DNA of 64,000 nucleotides from an uncultured Caryophanales bacterium (GCA_905211645.1 CAJMBK010000001.1:173094-237093); one strand, 5' to 3'. Positions 26,216 to 35,660 are shown, counted from the first letter of the stretch. Notes: generated by a model not told the origin, from the letters alone. Made by a program: numbers and translations.

Positions 26216-27689
26216 TAAAAAATTGTATAAGTTATTGACTTTAGCAACAGTTTCACTTGTTTCTTTAACATCATGCTCCTCAACAAATAAGGATCTTCCT
26301 TCCGATGCTGCTGAAGCAATTATCACTGTTAACGGTAATGAAATTTCTTTAGATGACATCTACTTCAACGATAAAGAAAACTACTATGGTAATTTATCAG
26401 GTTTCAATGAGAAGACCATGGATAAGTTGCTTTTGGAAGTTGCAAAAGCTAAAGTAGGTGATGGTACAACCTTAACTGGTTACACCGCATTAACTTCTGC
26501 TGAAATTAGAGAAGAAGCAGAAAAAGTTATGCTCAAGAAAGTTAATACCAATACATATGATGTTAACTACTACTTCGACGAAGAAGCATTCGTAAAATCC
26601 TTACAAAAGGATATGTATCCAGTTGATACATCAACTTGTGATTACGATCACAAAGTTATTATTACTAATAATTCAACTTATGATGAAGTCTTCACATGTG
26701 GCTATGATAAATATATCGAACAAGAAATTGTTCCAGATATTATCAGAAACCAATTAGTCACTGAATATCTCTATGAAGATAGCTACACTTCAATTGGTGT
26801 TACTAACGCAAGAGATTTCGACATCGTCAAGATTTCCGATGGTAAAAATGCTAATGTTGGTGATGCTTTGTTATTTGTTAACGCCTTCTTGGATGATTTA
26901 CAAAATGAAGAAATTCAAGATAAATCCACATTAACCTTAAGAATGCTTGCAGAAGCACGTAAAGGTAATAAAGAATATGCAGGTGTTAGTGACTTCTATT
27001 CAAGACACACAGATCTTGAAAAACATACTCTTGTTGCTTACGCAGACCAAGATATGGAAAAAATTGCTACAAAAGATGAGGATCACTATACACCATTGCC
27101 AGAAAATGAAATCGATAAAGATTTGTTCTCTGAGTATACAGGTAGCTCAACCTATTCATTAGATGTTGGTTACGAAAGAAAACTTGGTTCCATCACTCAA
27201 GAGAAGAATTATATCTCAGGTATGTATCTCTCTTCTTCGACAATTGATGGTGTCCCAGATTCAATCAAGAACCGTATCTTCTCATCAAACTACAATACTG
27301 ATCCTGAATCAACCGCAAAAGATGTTACAACAATGATCGGTGGTTATAGATTCTTAACTACAGAAAACGGTCAAGGTTCAACATCTGGTGATAGAAATGT
27401 TATTTTCTACGATTCCAGTACAACTTCTTACTACTTAGTTATCATCAATGAAGTTGTTAATACTGGTGTATTAGCAAAAAACGATGCTGATAGTGAAGAA
27501 GTTAAAGCTAAGAAGAAAGACTTAGTTAAAGAAATCAGCTATTTGATGGTTGATAACTCAACTTACAGAACTGACTCAACAGTCTACTTCCTCAAAGACT
27601 TAGATATTGAGTACAACAATGAAACATTCTTTGAATATATGCAAACAACATATCCTGCATTATTCGAAGAAGATACATATGAGGAATAA
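26199..27689 (+). CDS. Lipoprotein related to the upstream PrsA-like protein
   Basis: A 496-residue lipoprotein with lipobox LTSC (Cys26). The mature N terminus AIITVNGNEISLDDIYF parallels VVLTYNGTEYTIDDMY in the preceding gene, so both share a SurA_N/PrsA-like start, but the HILVKV parvulin strand was not found. Start ATG 26199 follows GGAGGTG and overlaps the previous gene by 17 bp, indicating coupled translation. It is probably an extracytoplasmic chaperone or surface protein made together with its larger paralogue. Specific role unknown. Confidence 0.65.
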   Translation: MSATTNKKLYKLLTLATVSLVSLTSCSSTNKDLPSDAAEAIITVNGNEISLDDIYFNDKENYYGNLSGFNEKTMDKLLLEVAKAKVGDGTTLTGYTALTSAEIREEAEKVMLKKVNTNTYDVNYYFDEEAFVKSLQKDMYPVDTSTCDYDHKVIITNNSTYDEVFTCGYDKYIEQEIVPDIIRNQLVTEYLYEDSYTSIGVTNARDFDIVKISDGKNANVGDALLFVNAFLDDLQNEEIQDKSTLTLRMLAEARKGNKEYAGVSDFYSRHTDLEKHTLVAYADQDMEKIATKDEDHYTPLPENEIDKDLFSEYTGSSTYSLDVGYERKLGSITQEKNYISGMYLSSSTIDGVPDSIKNRIFSSNYNTDPESTAKDVTTMIGGYRFLTTENGQGSTSGDRNVIFYDSSTTSYYLVIINEVVNTGVLAKNDADSEEVKAKKKDLVKEISYLMVDNSTYRTDSTVYFLKDLDIEYNNETFFEYMQTTYPALFEEDTYEE

Positions 27690-27713
27690 TCATAACTAAT
27701 TATTGTTAAAATA

Positions 27714-27741
27714 AGAGAGGTTACTAGTTAACCTCTTTTTT
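27714..27741 (+). terminator. Terminator after lipoprotein pair
   Basis: GAGAGGTTA and TAACCTCTT pair around a short loop, followed by six Ts. Confidence 0.85.
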
Positions 27742-27758
27742 AAATTATGGAGGTGATT

Positions 27759-28025
27759 ATGAAAATTAAAATGAACAAAGATGAGCAATTTGCTTCAACC
27801 CAGATAATTTTAAATTTCTACAAGGATAACGAAATAACTTTTGATTCTTTAGATGAAGCAAGAGATGTTTTAGTAGAAACTTGGAACAATATTTTCGAAG
27901 GCGAAAACACTATCTCTTCTTACGAAGATTTAGATGAAGAAGTTTTAGATTATTATGATGTTACCATCGAAGAACATTTCATTGTTGAATTCGATAACGA
28001 TGATGAATACGTTGAGGAAGAGTAA
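27759..28025 (+). CDS. Small acidic protein of unknown function
   Basis: An 88-residue soluble protein rich in Asp and Glu, ending in an acidic tail (DNDDEYVEEE). No family recognised. Start ATG 27759 is preceded by an excellent GGAGGTG; an in-frame ATG at 27747 lies in front of that site. It is two bases from the next gene (Nudix), so the two are likely co-expressed. The strong ribosome site and the codon pattern support it as a real gene. Confidence 0.75.
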   Translation: MKIKMNKDEQFASTQIILNFYKDNEITFDSLDEARDVLVETWNNIFEGENTISSYEDLDEEVLDYYDVTIEEHFIVEFDNDDEYVEEE

Positions 28026-28027
28026 TT

Positions 28028-28636
28028 ATGACTAAGTTAGATTTTGTTGAATACGTTCTCAAAGTTGAGGAAATCTGTAAAATCGGACTTAAATATACTA
28101 AAGATGCATACGCTATCGATAACTATAAGCAACTTCAAGAGTTAACTAAAAGATTTTTGTCTGAACAAGCAAATGTTGACCTTACAGGTGGGAATTTCTT
28201 CAAAAGAGATATCTACCCAACTCCTAATGTTTCGTGCAGAGGAATCATTTTATCCCCAGACAAGAAGAAAGTCTTATTAGTTCAAGAAAAATCTGATGGA
28301 GGTTATTCCTTTCCAGGTGGTTGGACAGAATTAACCTTATCACCAATAGAATCTGTTTTAAAAGAACTTAGAGAAGAAGCAGGTGCTGAATGCAAAATTG
28401 TCAGATTAGTTGGTGTTACAGATAGATATAAAGATATCAAAACTACTGGAGTTCCTGAATATATTTTGACTTATTTAGTTGAAGTAGTCGGTGAGATGAA
28501 AGAAAGCTGCTATGAGATTCTTTCCAAAGATTTTTTCGATATCGATAACTTACCACCAATCTCAAAAAAGAACGAGAAGTCACAGATGCTAAGATTAATT
28601 CACGCTGCAATTGATGGCACAGTTTGTTTAGATTAA
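28028..28636 (+). CDS. Nudix hydrolase with N-terminal Nudix_N-type domain
   Basis: A 202-residue hydrolase. Residues 1-60 (VLKVEEICKIGLKYTKDAYAIDNYKQL) match the helical N-terminal domain found in a group of ADP-ribose/nucleoside-diphosphate-X Nudix enzymes. The Nudix segment FPGGWTELTLSPIESVLKEL-REEAGAE keeps the two metal-binding Glu of the EExG part, but the usual first Glu is Leu and the RE is KE. It likely cleaves a nucleoside diphosphate derivative; the substrate cannot be told. Encoded two bases after the small acidic protein. Confidence 0.85.
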   Translation: MTKLDFVEYVLKVEEICKIGLKYTKDAYAIDNYKQLQELTKRFLSEQANVDLTGGNFFKRDIYPTPNVSCRGIILSPDKKKVLLVQEKSDGGYSFPGGWTELTLSPIESVLKELREEAGAECKIVRLVGVTDRYKDIKTTGVPEYILTYLVEVVGEMKESCYEILSKDFFDIDNLPPISKKNEKSQMLRLIHAAIDGTVCLD

Positions 28637-28670
28637 TTTCAGAGAATAGATTGTGAAATTAGTTGTAAAA

Positions 28671-28676
28671 TATAAT
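28671..28676 (+). promoter_or_regulatory. -10 box of the HIT gene
   Basis: TATAAT at 28671-28676, directly followed by the AGAGGTG ribosome site and ATG 28691. The -35 region is not obvious. Confidence 0.5.
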
Positions 28677-28690
28677 AAGAGGTGAAAAAT

Positions 28691-29113
28691 ATGAATTTTG
28701 ATAATTGTATATTCTGTAAAATTGCTGGTAAAGAAATTCCATCTGCAGTAGTTTACGAAGATGAAATTTGTACTGCATTTCTTGATATTAACCCAACAAC
28801 AAGAGGTCACTGTGTTTTAATTACAAAAGAACACTTTGATAACGTACTCTTTGTTCCTAAGAATATCTTAGATCACGTTTTCGAAGTAGCTCAAATGCTT
28901 GGTCAATCTATGGTTAAATCTTTAGGAGCATCTGGCGTCAACATCTTAACTAACGCTGGTAAAACTGCAGGTCAAACTGTTTTCCATTTCCATGTTCACG
29001 TCATTCCTAGATATGACAACGACAACAGAAAACTTCTTGAATTCTCACCATATCAAATAACTGATAAACATTATCAAGAAGATGTTGCCAAAGAAATTAA
29101 AGACGGTATGTAA
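28691..29113 (+). CDS. HIT-family nucleotide hydrolase/transferase
   Basis: A 140-residue histidine-triad protein. It begins NCIFCKIAGKEIPSAVVYED, a zinc-binding CxxC start typical of the HinT-like group, and ends with the catalytic triad FHFHVHVIPRY. Such proteins hydrolyse AMP-lysine or other nucleoside phosphoramidates. ATG 28691 is preceded by AGAGGTG; the in-frame GTG at 28682 is part of that site. Ended by a strong terminator. Confidence 0.93.
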   Translation: MNFDNCIFCKIAGKEIPSAVVYEDEICTAFLDINPTTRGHCVLITKEHFDNVLFVPKNILDHVFEVAQMLGQSMVKSLGASGVNILTNAGKTAGQTVFHFHVHVIPRYDNDNRKLLEFSPYQITDKHYQEDVAKEIKDGM

Positions 29114-29120
29114 TTATTAC

Positions 29121-29168
29121 GATAGTATTGAATAATCAAGGACGCCTTGTTATTTAATACTATCTTTT
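29121..29168 (+). terminator. Terminator after the HIT gene
   Basis: GATAGTATT (29121-29129) pairs with AATACTATC (29155-29163), with further pairing inside (CAAGG/CCTTG), followed by four Ts. Confidence 0.85.
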
Positions 29169-29175
29169 AAATTGT

Positions 29176-29181
29176 TATAAT
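29176..29181 (+). promoter_or_regulatory. -10 box of the suf operon
   Basis: TATAAT at 29176-29181, eight bases past the previous terminator and about 40 before the sufC ATG. No clear -35 box was seen. Confidence 0.5.
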
Positions 29182-29221
29182 TTTAAGGTATTCAAACAAT
29201 ACTAGATAAGGTCATATCAAT

Positions 29222-30028
29222 ATGAAAAATATAAGAATAGTTGATTTACATTGTTCAGTTGACAATGTAGAAATTTTAAAAGGCGTAAATCTTACTATCA
29301 ATTCTGGTGATTGTTTAGCTCTTTTAGGACCAAATGGACATGGTAAATCCACACTTATCAATGTCATTATGGGCAATCCTAACTATGTAATTACACAAGG
29401 TAAAATTTACCTTGATGATGAAGATATAACTGATCTTTCACCTGATGAAAAGAGTAAGAGAGGTATGTTCTTAGGTTTCCAATCTCCTGTTGCTGTTCCT
29501 GGGGTTATGTCCATGGACTTCTTTAAGATGGCAATTAACGCTCATAGAGAAAAACCAATTCGCTTAGGTGAATATTACAGATTACTTGAGAGAACATACA
29601 AGAATTTGAATATGGATTCTTCATATGCTCAGAGAAATCTCAACGATGGTTTCTCAGGTGGTGAGAAAAAACGTAATGAAATCTTGCAGATGTTACTCTT
29701 AAAACCTGATTTTGCAATGCTTGATGAAATTGATTCTGGTTTGGATGTAGATGCTTTAAATGATATTTCTAAAGCAATTCTTGAATGTATCAACGAATAC
29801 AAGACAACTTTTGTTATTATTTCTCACTATTCAAAGTTATTGCAATCAGTTAAACCTAATAGAACAGTTGTTATTGTTGATGGTAAAGTTGCAGTTGATA
29901 CCGATGGATCTTTAACCGAAAAGATTTCTCAAAATGGATACTCAGTTTTAACTAAAGAGTACGGAATCAAGATTGAAAAGAAGGAGAAACAAGCTCAATT
30001 ACTTGGAACTTGTTTAGCAAAGAAGTAA
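29222..30028 (+). CDS. sufC: Fe-S cluster assembly ATPase SufC
   Basis: A 268-residue ABC-type ATPase of the SufBCD scaffold. Walker A is GPNGHGKST, the signature FSGGEKKR, Walker B FAMLDEIDSGLD, and the switch histidine is in IISHYSK. It powers the conformational changes of SufB-SufD that build Fe-S clusters. First gene of sufCDSUB, the standard Firmicute order, with AAGG ahead of the ATG; one base separates it from sufD. Confidence 0.97.
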   Translation: MKNIRIVDLHCSVDNVEILKGVNLTINSGDCLALLGPNGHGKSTLINVIMGNPNYVITQGKIYLDDEDITDLSPDEKSKRGMFLGFQSPVAVPGVMSMDFFKMAINAHREKPIRLGEYYRLLERTYKNLNMDSSYAQRNLNDGFSGGEKKRNEILQMLLLKPDFAMLDEIDSGLDVDALNDISKAILECINEYKTTFVIISHYSKLLQSVKPNRTVVIVDGKVAVDTDGSLTEKISQNGYSVLTKEYGIKIEKKEKQAQLLGTCLAKK

Positions 30029-30029
30029 T

Positions 30030-30683
30030 ATGGCTCCTATCATTCAAAATAACGAAATCAACTTATCTGAACTTGAAAATAGTAATGAATTAAACATAGT
30101 TTTTTCAAATAAACAACTTTTATACAAGAATAAAATATGTATCTCTGATGATAGAGATGTCAGCATAATTATCTTGGATTATGCCAAACAAGAAACTGAA
30201 TTTGACTTAGTTGTTGAGCTTGGAAAAAACTCAAGTTTTAGTATGAGAGTTGCCTGTGCTCAAGTTTCAGATAAAGCAAAAAACTACAACATTGAAGTTA
30301 TCCATAAAGGTGATAACGCAACCAGTTTTATCTCAACAAATGGTTATAACGCTTCAAACTCAAAGTTGTATTTTAGACCTGTTGCCACAATTTTAAACGG
30401 AGTAAAAAAATCTACAACTAGAGTTGAAGGAAGAATTATCAATTCAAATGACGAAGCAAAATCCACTATTTTGCCAGTTTTAAATATCGCAGATAACGAT
30501 GTTATTCAAGCAAACCATGGCGCAGCTTTAGGTTCTATAGACCAAAACGAACTCTTCTATTTGATGACAAGAGGCTTATCAAAGAAAGAAGCTGAATCGT
30601 TACTTATTGCAAGTTATTTCAAACCTGTATTAAATAAGTTCAGTTCTTCAAACCAAGAAGAGTTTGAAAAGATACTTTTTTAA
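30030..30683 (+). CDS. sufD: Fe-S scaffold subunit SufD, short form
   Basis: A 217-residue SufD. The C-terminal part NHGAALGSIDQNELFYLMTRGLSKKEAES is characteristic and includes the conserved His of the SufB-SufD interface. Most SufD proteins are about 400 residues or more, with an N-terminal helical domain and a longer beta-helix; here the N-terminal domain and several beta-helix coils are missing. The frame is intact and the operon is otherwise normal, so this looks like a streamlined subunit rather than a frameshifted gene. Confidence 0.85.
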   Translation: MAPIIQNNEINLSELENSNELNIVFSNKQLLYKNKICISDDRDVSIIILDYAKQETEFDLVVELGKNSSFSMRVACAQVSDKAKNYNIEVIHKGDNATSFISTNGYNASNSKLYFRPVATILNGVKKSTTRVEGRIINSNDEAKSTILPVLNIADNDVIQANHGAALGSIDQNELFYLMTRGLSKKEAESLLIASYFKPVLNKFSSSNQEEFEKILF

Positions 30684-30694
30684 GGAGGGTTAAT

Positions 30695-31930
30695 ATGGCT
30701 AAAATTGATCCTTACAAATTGAGAAAAGATTTTCCAATCTACACAAACACTCCAACAATTGACGGACAACCTTTGTGCTATTTAGATAATGCTGCTACAA
30801 GTTTCAAGCCATTATCAGTTATTCAAGCACAAGATTATTACTATTTATACGAAACTGCAAATGCTCATCGTGGTGACTATAAACTTGCTCACGATGTCGA
30901 TGTTTTATACGAAAATGCCCGTGAAACCGTGGCTAAATTTATCAATGCAAATAAAAACGAGATTGCTTTTACTTCAGGTACAAGCATGTCTTTAAATATG
31001 GTTGCTTTCGGTTTTGAAAACTTGCTTGAGGAAGGAGATGAAATTCTTCTTTCCGAAGCAGAACATGCATCAAATGTTTTACCTTGGTTTTCAATTGCTA
31101 AGAGAAAGAATTTAGTTGTTAAATACGTTCCTTTAACAAAAGAAGGAAGATTGAGTGTTGAAAACTTTGAAAAGAGTTTAACTCCAAAAACTAAAGTTGT
31201 CTCTTTGGCAATGGTTACCAATGTTTTAGGCTATCAAGTTGATATCAAAACTTTATGTAAGATTGCTCATGAACATGGTTGTTACTTTGTTTGCGATGGT
31301 GCTCAATCTGTTCCACATCAAAAAACTGATGTTAAAGATTTAGATGTCGATTTCTTAGCATTTTCTGGACACAAGATGCTTGGCCCAACCGGTATCGGTG
31401 TTCTTTATGGAAAATTTGATTTACTTAAAAAACTTGACCCACTTCTTTCAGGTGGCGGTATGTCCACAAGATTCGATACTTGTGGTGATATCACTTATCA
31501 ACTTCCTCCATACAAATTTGAAGCAGGTACACAAAATATCGCAGGTGCTTTAGGTTTAGCAGCTGCTTGTGATTATTTATCTGCAATCGGTATGGATGAA
31601 ATTGAAGCTTACGAAAGAAATTTAAGAAAATACTGCATTCAAAAGTTGGATGAATTGGATAATATCATCATCTATAACCATGATGCAGATAATGGAATTA
31701 TCACCTTCAACGTCAAAGGTGTTAATTCTCAAGATGCTTCAACTTTACTTGCTAGTAAAGGAGTTTGTGTCAGATCCGGTCAACATTGTGCTAAGATTTT
31801 GTTAGACTTTTTGCACACTGATAGCACAATAAGAGCAAGCTTTTATTTCTACAACACCAAAGAGGATGTTGATCAGTTTGTCGAAGCAGTAAAACAAGGA
31901 GGTAATTTTTTAGATGCCTATTTCTTATGA
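30695..31930 (+). CDS. sufS: Cysteine desulfurase SufS
   Basis: A 411-residue class II PLP-dependent cysteine desulfurase that supplies sulfur to SufU. The PLP lysine is in FSGHKMLGPTGIG, and the persulfide cysteine is in CVRSGQHCAKI. It begins KLRKDFPIY and has YLDNAATS near residue 30. AAGGAGGG lies before the ATG. It overlaps sufU by 17 bp. Confidence 0.97.
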   Translation: MAKIDPYKLRKDFPIYTNTPTIDGQPLCYLDNAATSFKPLSVIQAQDYYYLYETANAHRGDYKLAHDVDVLYENARETVAKFINANKNEIAFTSGTSMSLNMVAFGFENLLEEGDEILLSEAEHASNVLPWFSIAKRKNLVVKYVPLTKEGRLSVENFEKSLTPKTKVVSLAMVTNVLGYQVDIKTLCKIAHEHGCYFVCDGAQSVPHQKTDVKDLDVDFLAFSGHKMLGPTGIGVLYGKFDLLKKLDPLLSGGGMSTRFDTCGDITYQLPPYKFEAGTQNIAGALGLAAACDYLSAIGMDEIEAYERNLRKYCIQKLDELDNIIIYNHDADNGIITFNVKGVNSQDASTLLASKGVCVRSGQHCAKILLDFLHTDSTIRASFYFYNTKEDVDQFVEAVKQGGNFLDAYFL

Positions 31931-32372
31931 TCAAAATATGTTAAGAGAAATTATCATGGATAATTATCAGAATCCAAGAAATTTCAAAGAGGTTGATGAT
32001 AAAGATTACATTACCATCCACATGGACCACTCCGATAATTGTATCGATGATATTTACGTTCAAGTTAAGATTGAAAATGACAAGATTGTCTCCTGCTTTT
32101 GGCATGGAAAAGCCTGTGCAATCTCAACTGCTTCAACATCTATCATGACTGAATTGGTTATTGGTAAAACTATTGAAGAAGCAAAAAAGATTATGGCAGA
32201 ATTCGATAAGATGATGGATAACAAAGAATTTGATTCCGATCTTTTAGAAGACGCAGTTTGTTTTGTTAACACTTACAGACAACCAAGTCGTATCAACTGT
32301 GCCACAATCGGTTGGAGAGGACTTGATGAAGCTTTCAAAGAAGTAGAAAAGGAGGAAAAGAATGGAAAATAA
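31914..32372 (+). CDS. sufU: SufU sulfur carrier / zinc-dependent sulfurtransferase
   Basis: A 152-residue SufU. The three zinc-binding cysteines sit in SDNCIDDI, GKACAISTAS and RINCATIGW, and an Asp follows the first Cys as in Bacillus SufU. It takes the persulfide from SufS and passes it to the SufBCD scaffold. It overlaps sufS by 17 bp and sufB by 11 bp; GGAGG ahead of sufB lies inside its end. Confidence 0.95.
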   Translation: MPISYDQNMLREIIMDNYQNPRNFKEVDDKDYITIHMDHSDNCIDDIYVQVKIENDKIVSCFWHGKACAISTASTSIMTELVIGKTIEEAKKIMAEFDKMMDNKEFDSDLLEDAVCFVNTYRQPSRINCATIGWRGLDEAFKEVEKEEKNGK

Positions 32373-33762
32373 CGATAAAGTCTTTGACTCCAGAGATAAG
32401 TACGATTTTAAAGATGCAGATCAAACTATTCTTTCTACCGGTAAAGGTTTAAATGCTGAGGTTGTTGCAAAGATATCCGAATACAAACATGAACCAGAAT
32501 GGATGAAAGAAATCCGTTTAAATGCATTGAAAGAATTTGAGAATCATCATTTACCATCTTTTGGACCAGACCTTAAGTTTTTAAATTATCAGGACTACAC
32601 ATACTTCAATCGTGTCTCTGATAAGGTTAGTCAAACTTGGGAAGAAGTTCCTCAAGATATTAAAAATACATTCAATAAATTAGGTATTCCTGAAGCGGAA
32701 CATAAGTTTTTAGCAGGTGTTACCACTCAATATGAATCTGAAGCTGTTTATCATAACATGCTCAGTGAATTAACCGAGAAAGGTGTCATCTTTTTAGATA
32801 CAGATACCGCTTTGAAACAATATCCAGAGTTATTTAAGAAATACTTTGGAAAGATTGTTCCTGCAACTGATAATAAATTTGCTGCACTTAACACAGCAGT
32901 TTGGTCTGGTGGATCATTTATCTACGTTCCAAAAGGTGTTAAGTTAGATAAGCCACTTCAATCTTACTTTAGAATCAACAATCAAAGAAGTGGTCAATTT
33001 GAAAGAACACTTATCATTGTTGATGATGATGCTTCTTTGCACTATGTTGAAGGTTGTACTGCTCCTATTTACTCATTGGATTCATTACATGCTGCAATTG
33101 TAGAAATCTATGTCGGTAAAAGAGCAACTATGAGATACTCAACCATTCAAAACTGGTCAAATAATATTGTTAACTTAGTCACAAAAAGAGCACAAGTTGA
33201 TGAAGATGGTTTGATGGAATGGATTGACGGAAATATCGGCTCTGGTGTTAACATGAAATATCCTTGCTGCATCTTAAAAGGTGATAGAGCAAAAGGAAGT
33301 TGTATTTCAATCGCTGTTGCTGGCAAAGGTCAATATCAAGATGCTGGTGCTAAAATGATTCATTTAGGTAAGGAAACAACATCTAAAATTATCTCCAAGT
33401 CAATTGTTAGACAAGGTGGTGTTTCTAACTACCGTGGGTTAGTTTACATCGACAAAACCAGTGAAAGATCCAAAGCACACGTTGAGTGTGACACTCTTAT
33501 TTTGGATGATATTTCCAGATCAGATACAATCGAAAATAATACGGTTAATAATAAATCAAGTTTTCTTGAGCACGAAGCAAGTGTATCCAAGGTTTCAGAG
33601 GAACAACTTTTCTACTTGATGTCACGTGGACTCTCAAAGAAAGATGCTACTCAACTTATTGTTATGGGATTTATTGAACCATTCTCATCCGAATTACCTA
33701 TGGAATACGCAGTCGAATTGAATCAATTGATTAAATTGGATATGGAAGGATCAATTGGATAA
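32362..33762 (+). CDS. sufB: Fe-S cluster scaffold SufB
   Basis: A 466-residue full-length SufB. It carries YFNRVSDK near residue 80, GGSFIYVPKGV, YVEGCTAPIYS, and the conserved cysteine in HVECDTLILDD, and ends with EHEASVSKVSEEQLFYLMSRG. It is the main scaffold on which clusters are assembled with SufC and SufD. Last suf gene; its stop overlaps the mnmG start (TAATG), coupling Fe-S synthesis to a tRNA modification gene. Confidence 0.98.
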   Translation: MENNDKVFDSRDKYDFKDADQTILSTGKGLNAEVVAKISEYKHEPEWMKEIRLNALKEFENHHLPSFGPDLKFLNYQDYTYFNRVSDKVSQTWEEVPQDIKNTFNKLGIPEAEHKFLAGVTTQYESEAVYHNMLSELTEKGVIFLDTDTALKQYPELFKKYFGKIVPATDNKFAALNTAVWSGGSFIYVPKGVKLDKPLQSYFRINNQRSGQFERTLIIVDDDASLHYVEGCTAPIYSLDSLHAAIVEIYVGKRATMRYSTIQNWSNNIVNLVTKRAQVDEDGLMEWIDGNIGSGVNMKYPCCILKGDRAKGSCISIAVAGKGQYQDAGAKMIHLGKETTSKIISKSIVRQGGVSNYRGLVYIDKTSERSKAHVECDTLILDDISRSDTIENNTVNNKSSFLEHEASVSKVSEEQLFYLMSRGLSKKDATQLIVMGFIEPFSSELPMEYAVELNQLIKLDMEGSIG

Positions 33763-35660
33763 TGATTAAAAATTATGATTATGATGTAGTTGTTGTTGGT
33801 GGAGGTCATGCAGGTAGTGAAGCAGCTCACGCTGCAGCAACTATGGGTATGAAAACAATGATGTATGTTTTCAATAAAAAGATGATTGCAAACATGCCAT
33901 GTAACCCATCAATTGGTGGCTCCGCAAAAGGTATTGTTGTTAGAGAAATTGATGCCTTAGGTGGCATCATGGGTAAATTTGCAGATAAACATTATTTGCA
34001 GATGAAAGTTTTGAATATGTCCAAAGGTCCAGGTGTTCAATCTTTAAGAGCTCAAGAGGATAAGATGACATATCCAAATTCAATCTGGCATTACCTTGAA
34101 ACAGTTGAAAATCTTTCTATTGAAGAAAAGGAAGTTGTTGATATTGAAAACCTTTCTGAAGGTGAAGAAACTTTGTTCAGAATTGGATTCGCAGGAACTG
34201 ATGAGAAGGTTTTAACTAGAGCAGTTATTCTTTGCACTGGTACTCATCTTGAATCTACAATTTTAAGAGGTCATCATGTTGAAGTTGGTGGTCCTGATGG
34301 TGAAAAACCAAGCCATGGTTTATCTGCTAGCTTAGAAAAATTAGGTCTTTCCTTATTCAGGTTAAAGACTGGAACTCCACCAAGAATTGAAAAATCTTCT
34401 ATTGACTTTTCAAAATTGGAACCACAATATGGTTCCGATGGACACTTTGCTTTTTCATATGACACTGATGATTTTGTTCCTTTAGATGAACAATGTGTTT
34501 GCTACATCACATACACTACTCCTAGAACTCACGAAATTATTAGAGAACACTTAAAAGACTCAGCAATGTACGGCGGAGTTGTTACCGGTGTTGGTCCAAG
34601 ATATTGTCCATCAATTGAAGATAAAATTGTCCGTTTTGCTGATAAACCAAGACACTTACTCTTCCTTGAACCTGAAAGTAAATATAACGATTCAATCTAT
34701 TTGCAAGGTTTCTCAACAAGTATGCCAATCGATGTTCAAGAAGAGATGGTTCATTCCCTTCCTGGACTTGAACATGCAAAGATTATGAAATATGCATACG
34801 CAATTGAATACAATGCAATTAGACCTTTGGAATTCTCAGCAAGTTTGATGTCTTACAAAGTTAAAGGTTTATTTGCAGCAGGTCAAGTTATTGGAACTTC
34901 AGGCTACGAAGAAGCAGGTGCTTTAGGTTTGATGGCTGCAATTAATTGCGTCAGATTTTTAAGAAATGAGGACCCATTCATCTTAAGAAGAGATGAAGCT
35001 TATATTGGTGTCATGATTGATGATTTAGTCACAAAAGGAACTGAAGAACCTTACCGTTTACTTTCAGCAAGAAGTGAATATAGACTAATCACAAGATCTG
35101 ATAACGCAGATATTCGTTTGATGAAATATGGTTACGAATTAGGTTTAAATTCCAAAGAAAGATATCAAAAGTTAAATCTAAAACTCGATCATCTTAAAAA
35201 AGCAGTTGAGGTTTTAAAATCCTATCACGTTAAAAAAGATCAAAGAGTAATCGATTATGTAGTTTCTTTAGGATTTGAAATTCCTAATGAATCTGTATCT
35301 TTCTACGACTTGCTTAAAAGACAAAAGGTTGAATATTCAGTTTTAAATACTTTCCAACCACTTTTCCCACTTACAGATAATGAAAGAATCTGCCTTGAAA
35401 TCGAACTTAAATATGAAGGTTACATCAAGATGGCTTATCAACAAGCTGAAAAGCTTAAACAGATGGAAGATTTCAAGATTCCAAGTGATATCGACTTTTC
35501 AAAAATTGATGGTATTTCTTTAGAAGCAAGAGAAAAACTTAATAAGATTAGACCTACAACAATCGGCCTTGCTTCAAGAATCACATCAGTTCACCCCGCT
35601 GACATCGATACACTTATCTTCTACATCAAAAATATGAAACGAGGTAATAAACATGATTAG
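33762..35660 (+). CDS. mnmG: tRNA uridine 5-carboxymethylaminomethyl modification enzyme MnmG
   Basis: A 632-residue FAD protein that, with MnmE, modifies wobble U34 of several tRNAs. The FAD dinucleotide fold is VVVGGGHAGSEAAHAAA, followed by NMPCNPSIGG and AKGIVVREIDALGG, GPRYCPSIEDKIVRF in the middle and QVIGTSGYEEAGALGLMA near residue 370. The C-terminal helical MnmE-binding domain is complete. It overlaps sufB by one base and the next gene by eight. Confidence 0.98.
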   Translation: MIKNYDYDVVVVGGGHAGSEAAHAAATMGMKTMMYVFNKKMIANMPCNPSIGGSAKGIVVREIDALGGIMGKFADKHYLQMKVLNMSKGPGVQSLRAQEDKMTYPNSIWHYLETVENLSIEEKEVVDIENLSEGEETLFRIGFAGTDEKVLTRAVILCTGTHLESTILRGHHVEVGGPDGEKPSHGLSASLEKLGLSLFRLKTGTPPRIEKSSIDFSKLEPQYGSDGHFAFSYDTDDFVPLDEQCVCYITYTTPRTHEIIREHLKDSAMYGGVVTGVGPRYCPSIEDKIVRFADKPRHLLFLEPESKYNDSIYLQGFSTSMPIDVQEEMVHSLPGLEHAKIMKYAYAIEYNAIRPLEFSASLMSYKVKGLFAAGQVIGTSGYEEAGALGLMAAINCVRFLRNEDPFILRRDEAYIGVMIDDLVTKGTEEPYRLLSARSEYRLITRSDNADIRLMKYGYELGLNSKERYQKLNLKLDHLKKAVEVLKSYHVKKDQRVIDYVVSLGFEIPNESVSFYDLLKRQKVEYSVLNTFQPLFPLTDNERICLEIELKYEGYIKMAYQQAEKLKQMEDFKIPSDIDFSKIDGISLEAREKLNKIRPTTIGLASRITSVHPADIDTLIFYIKNMKRGNKHD

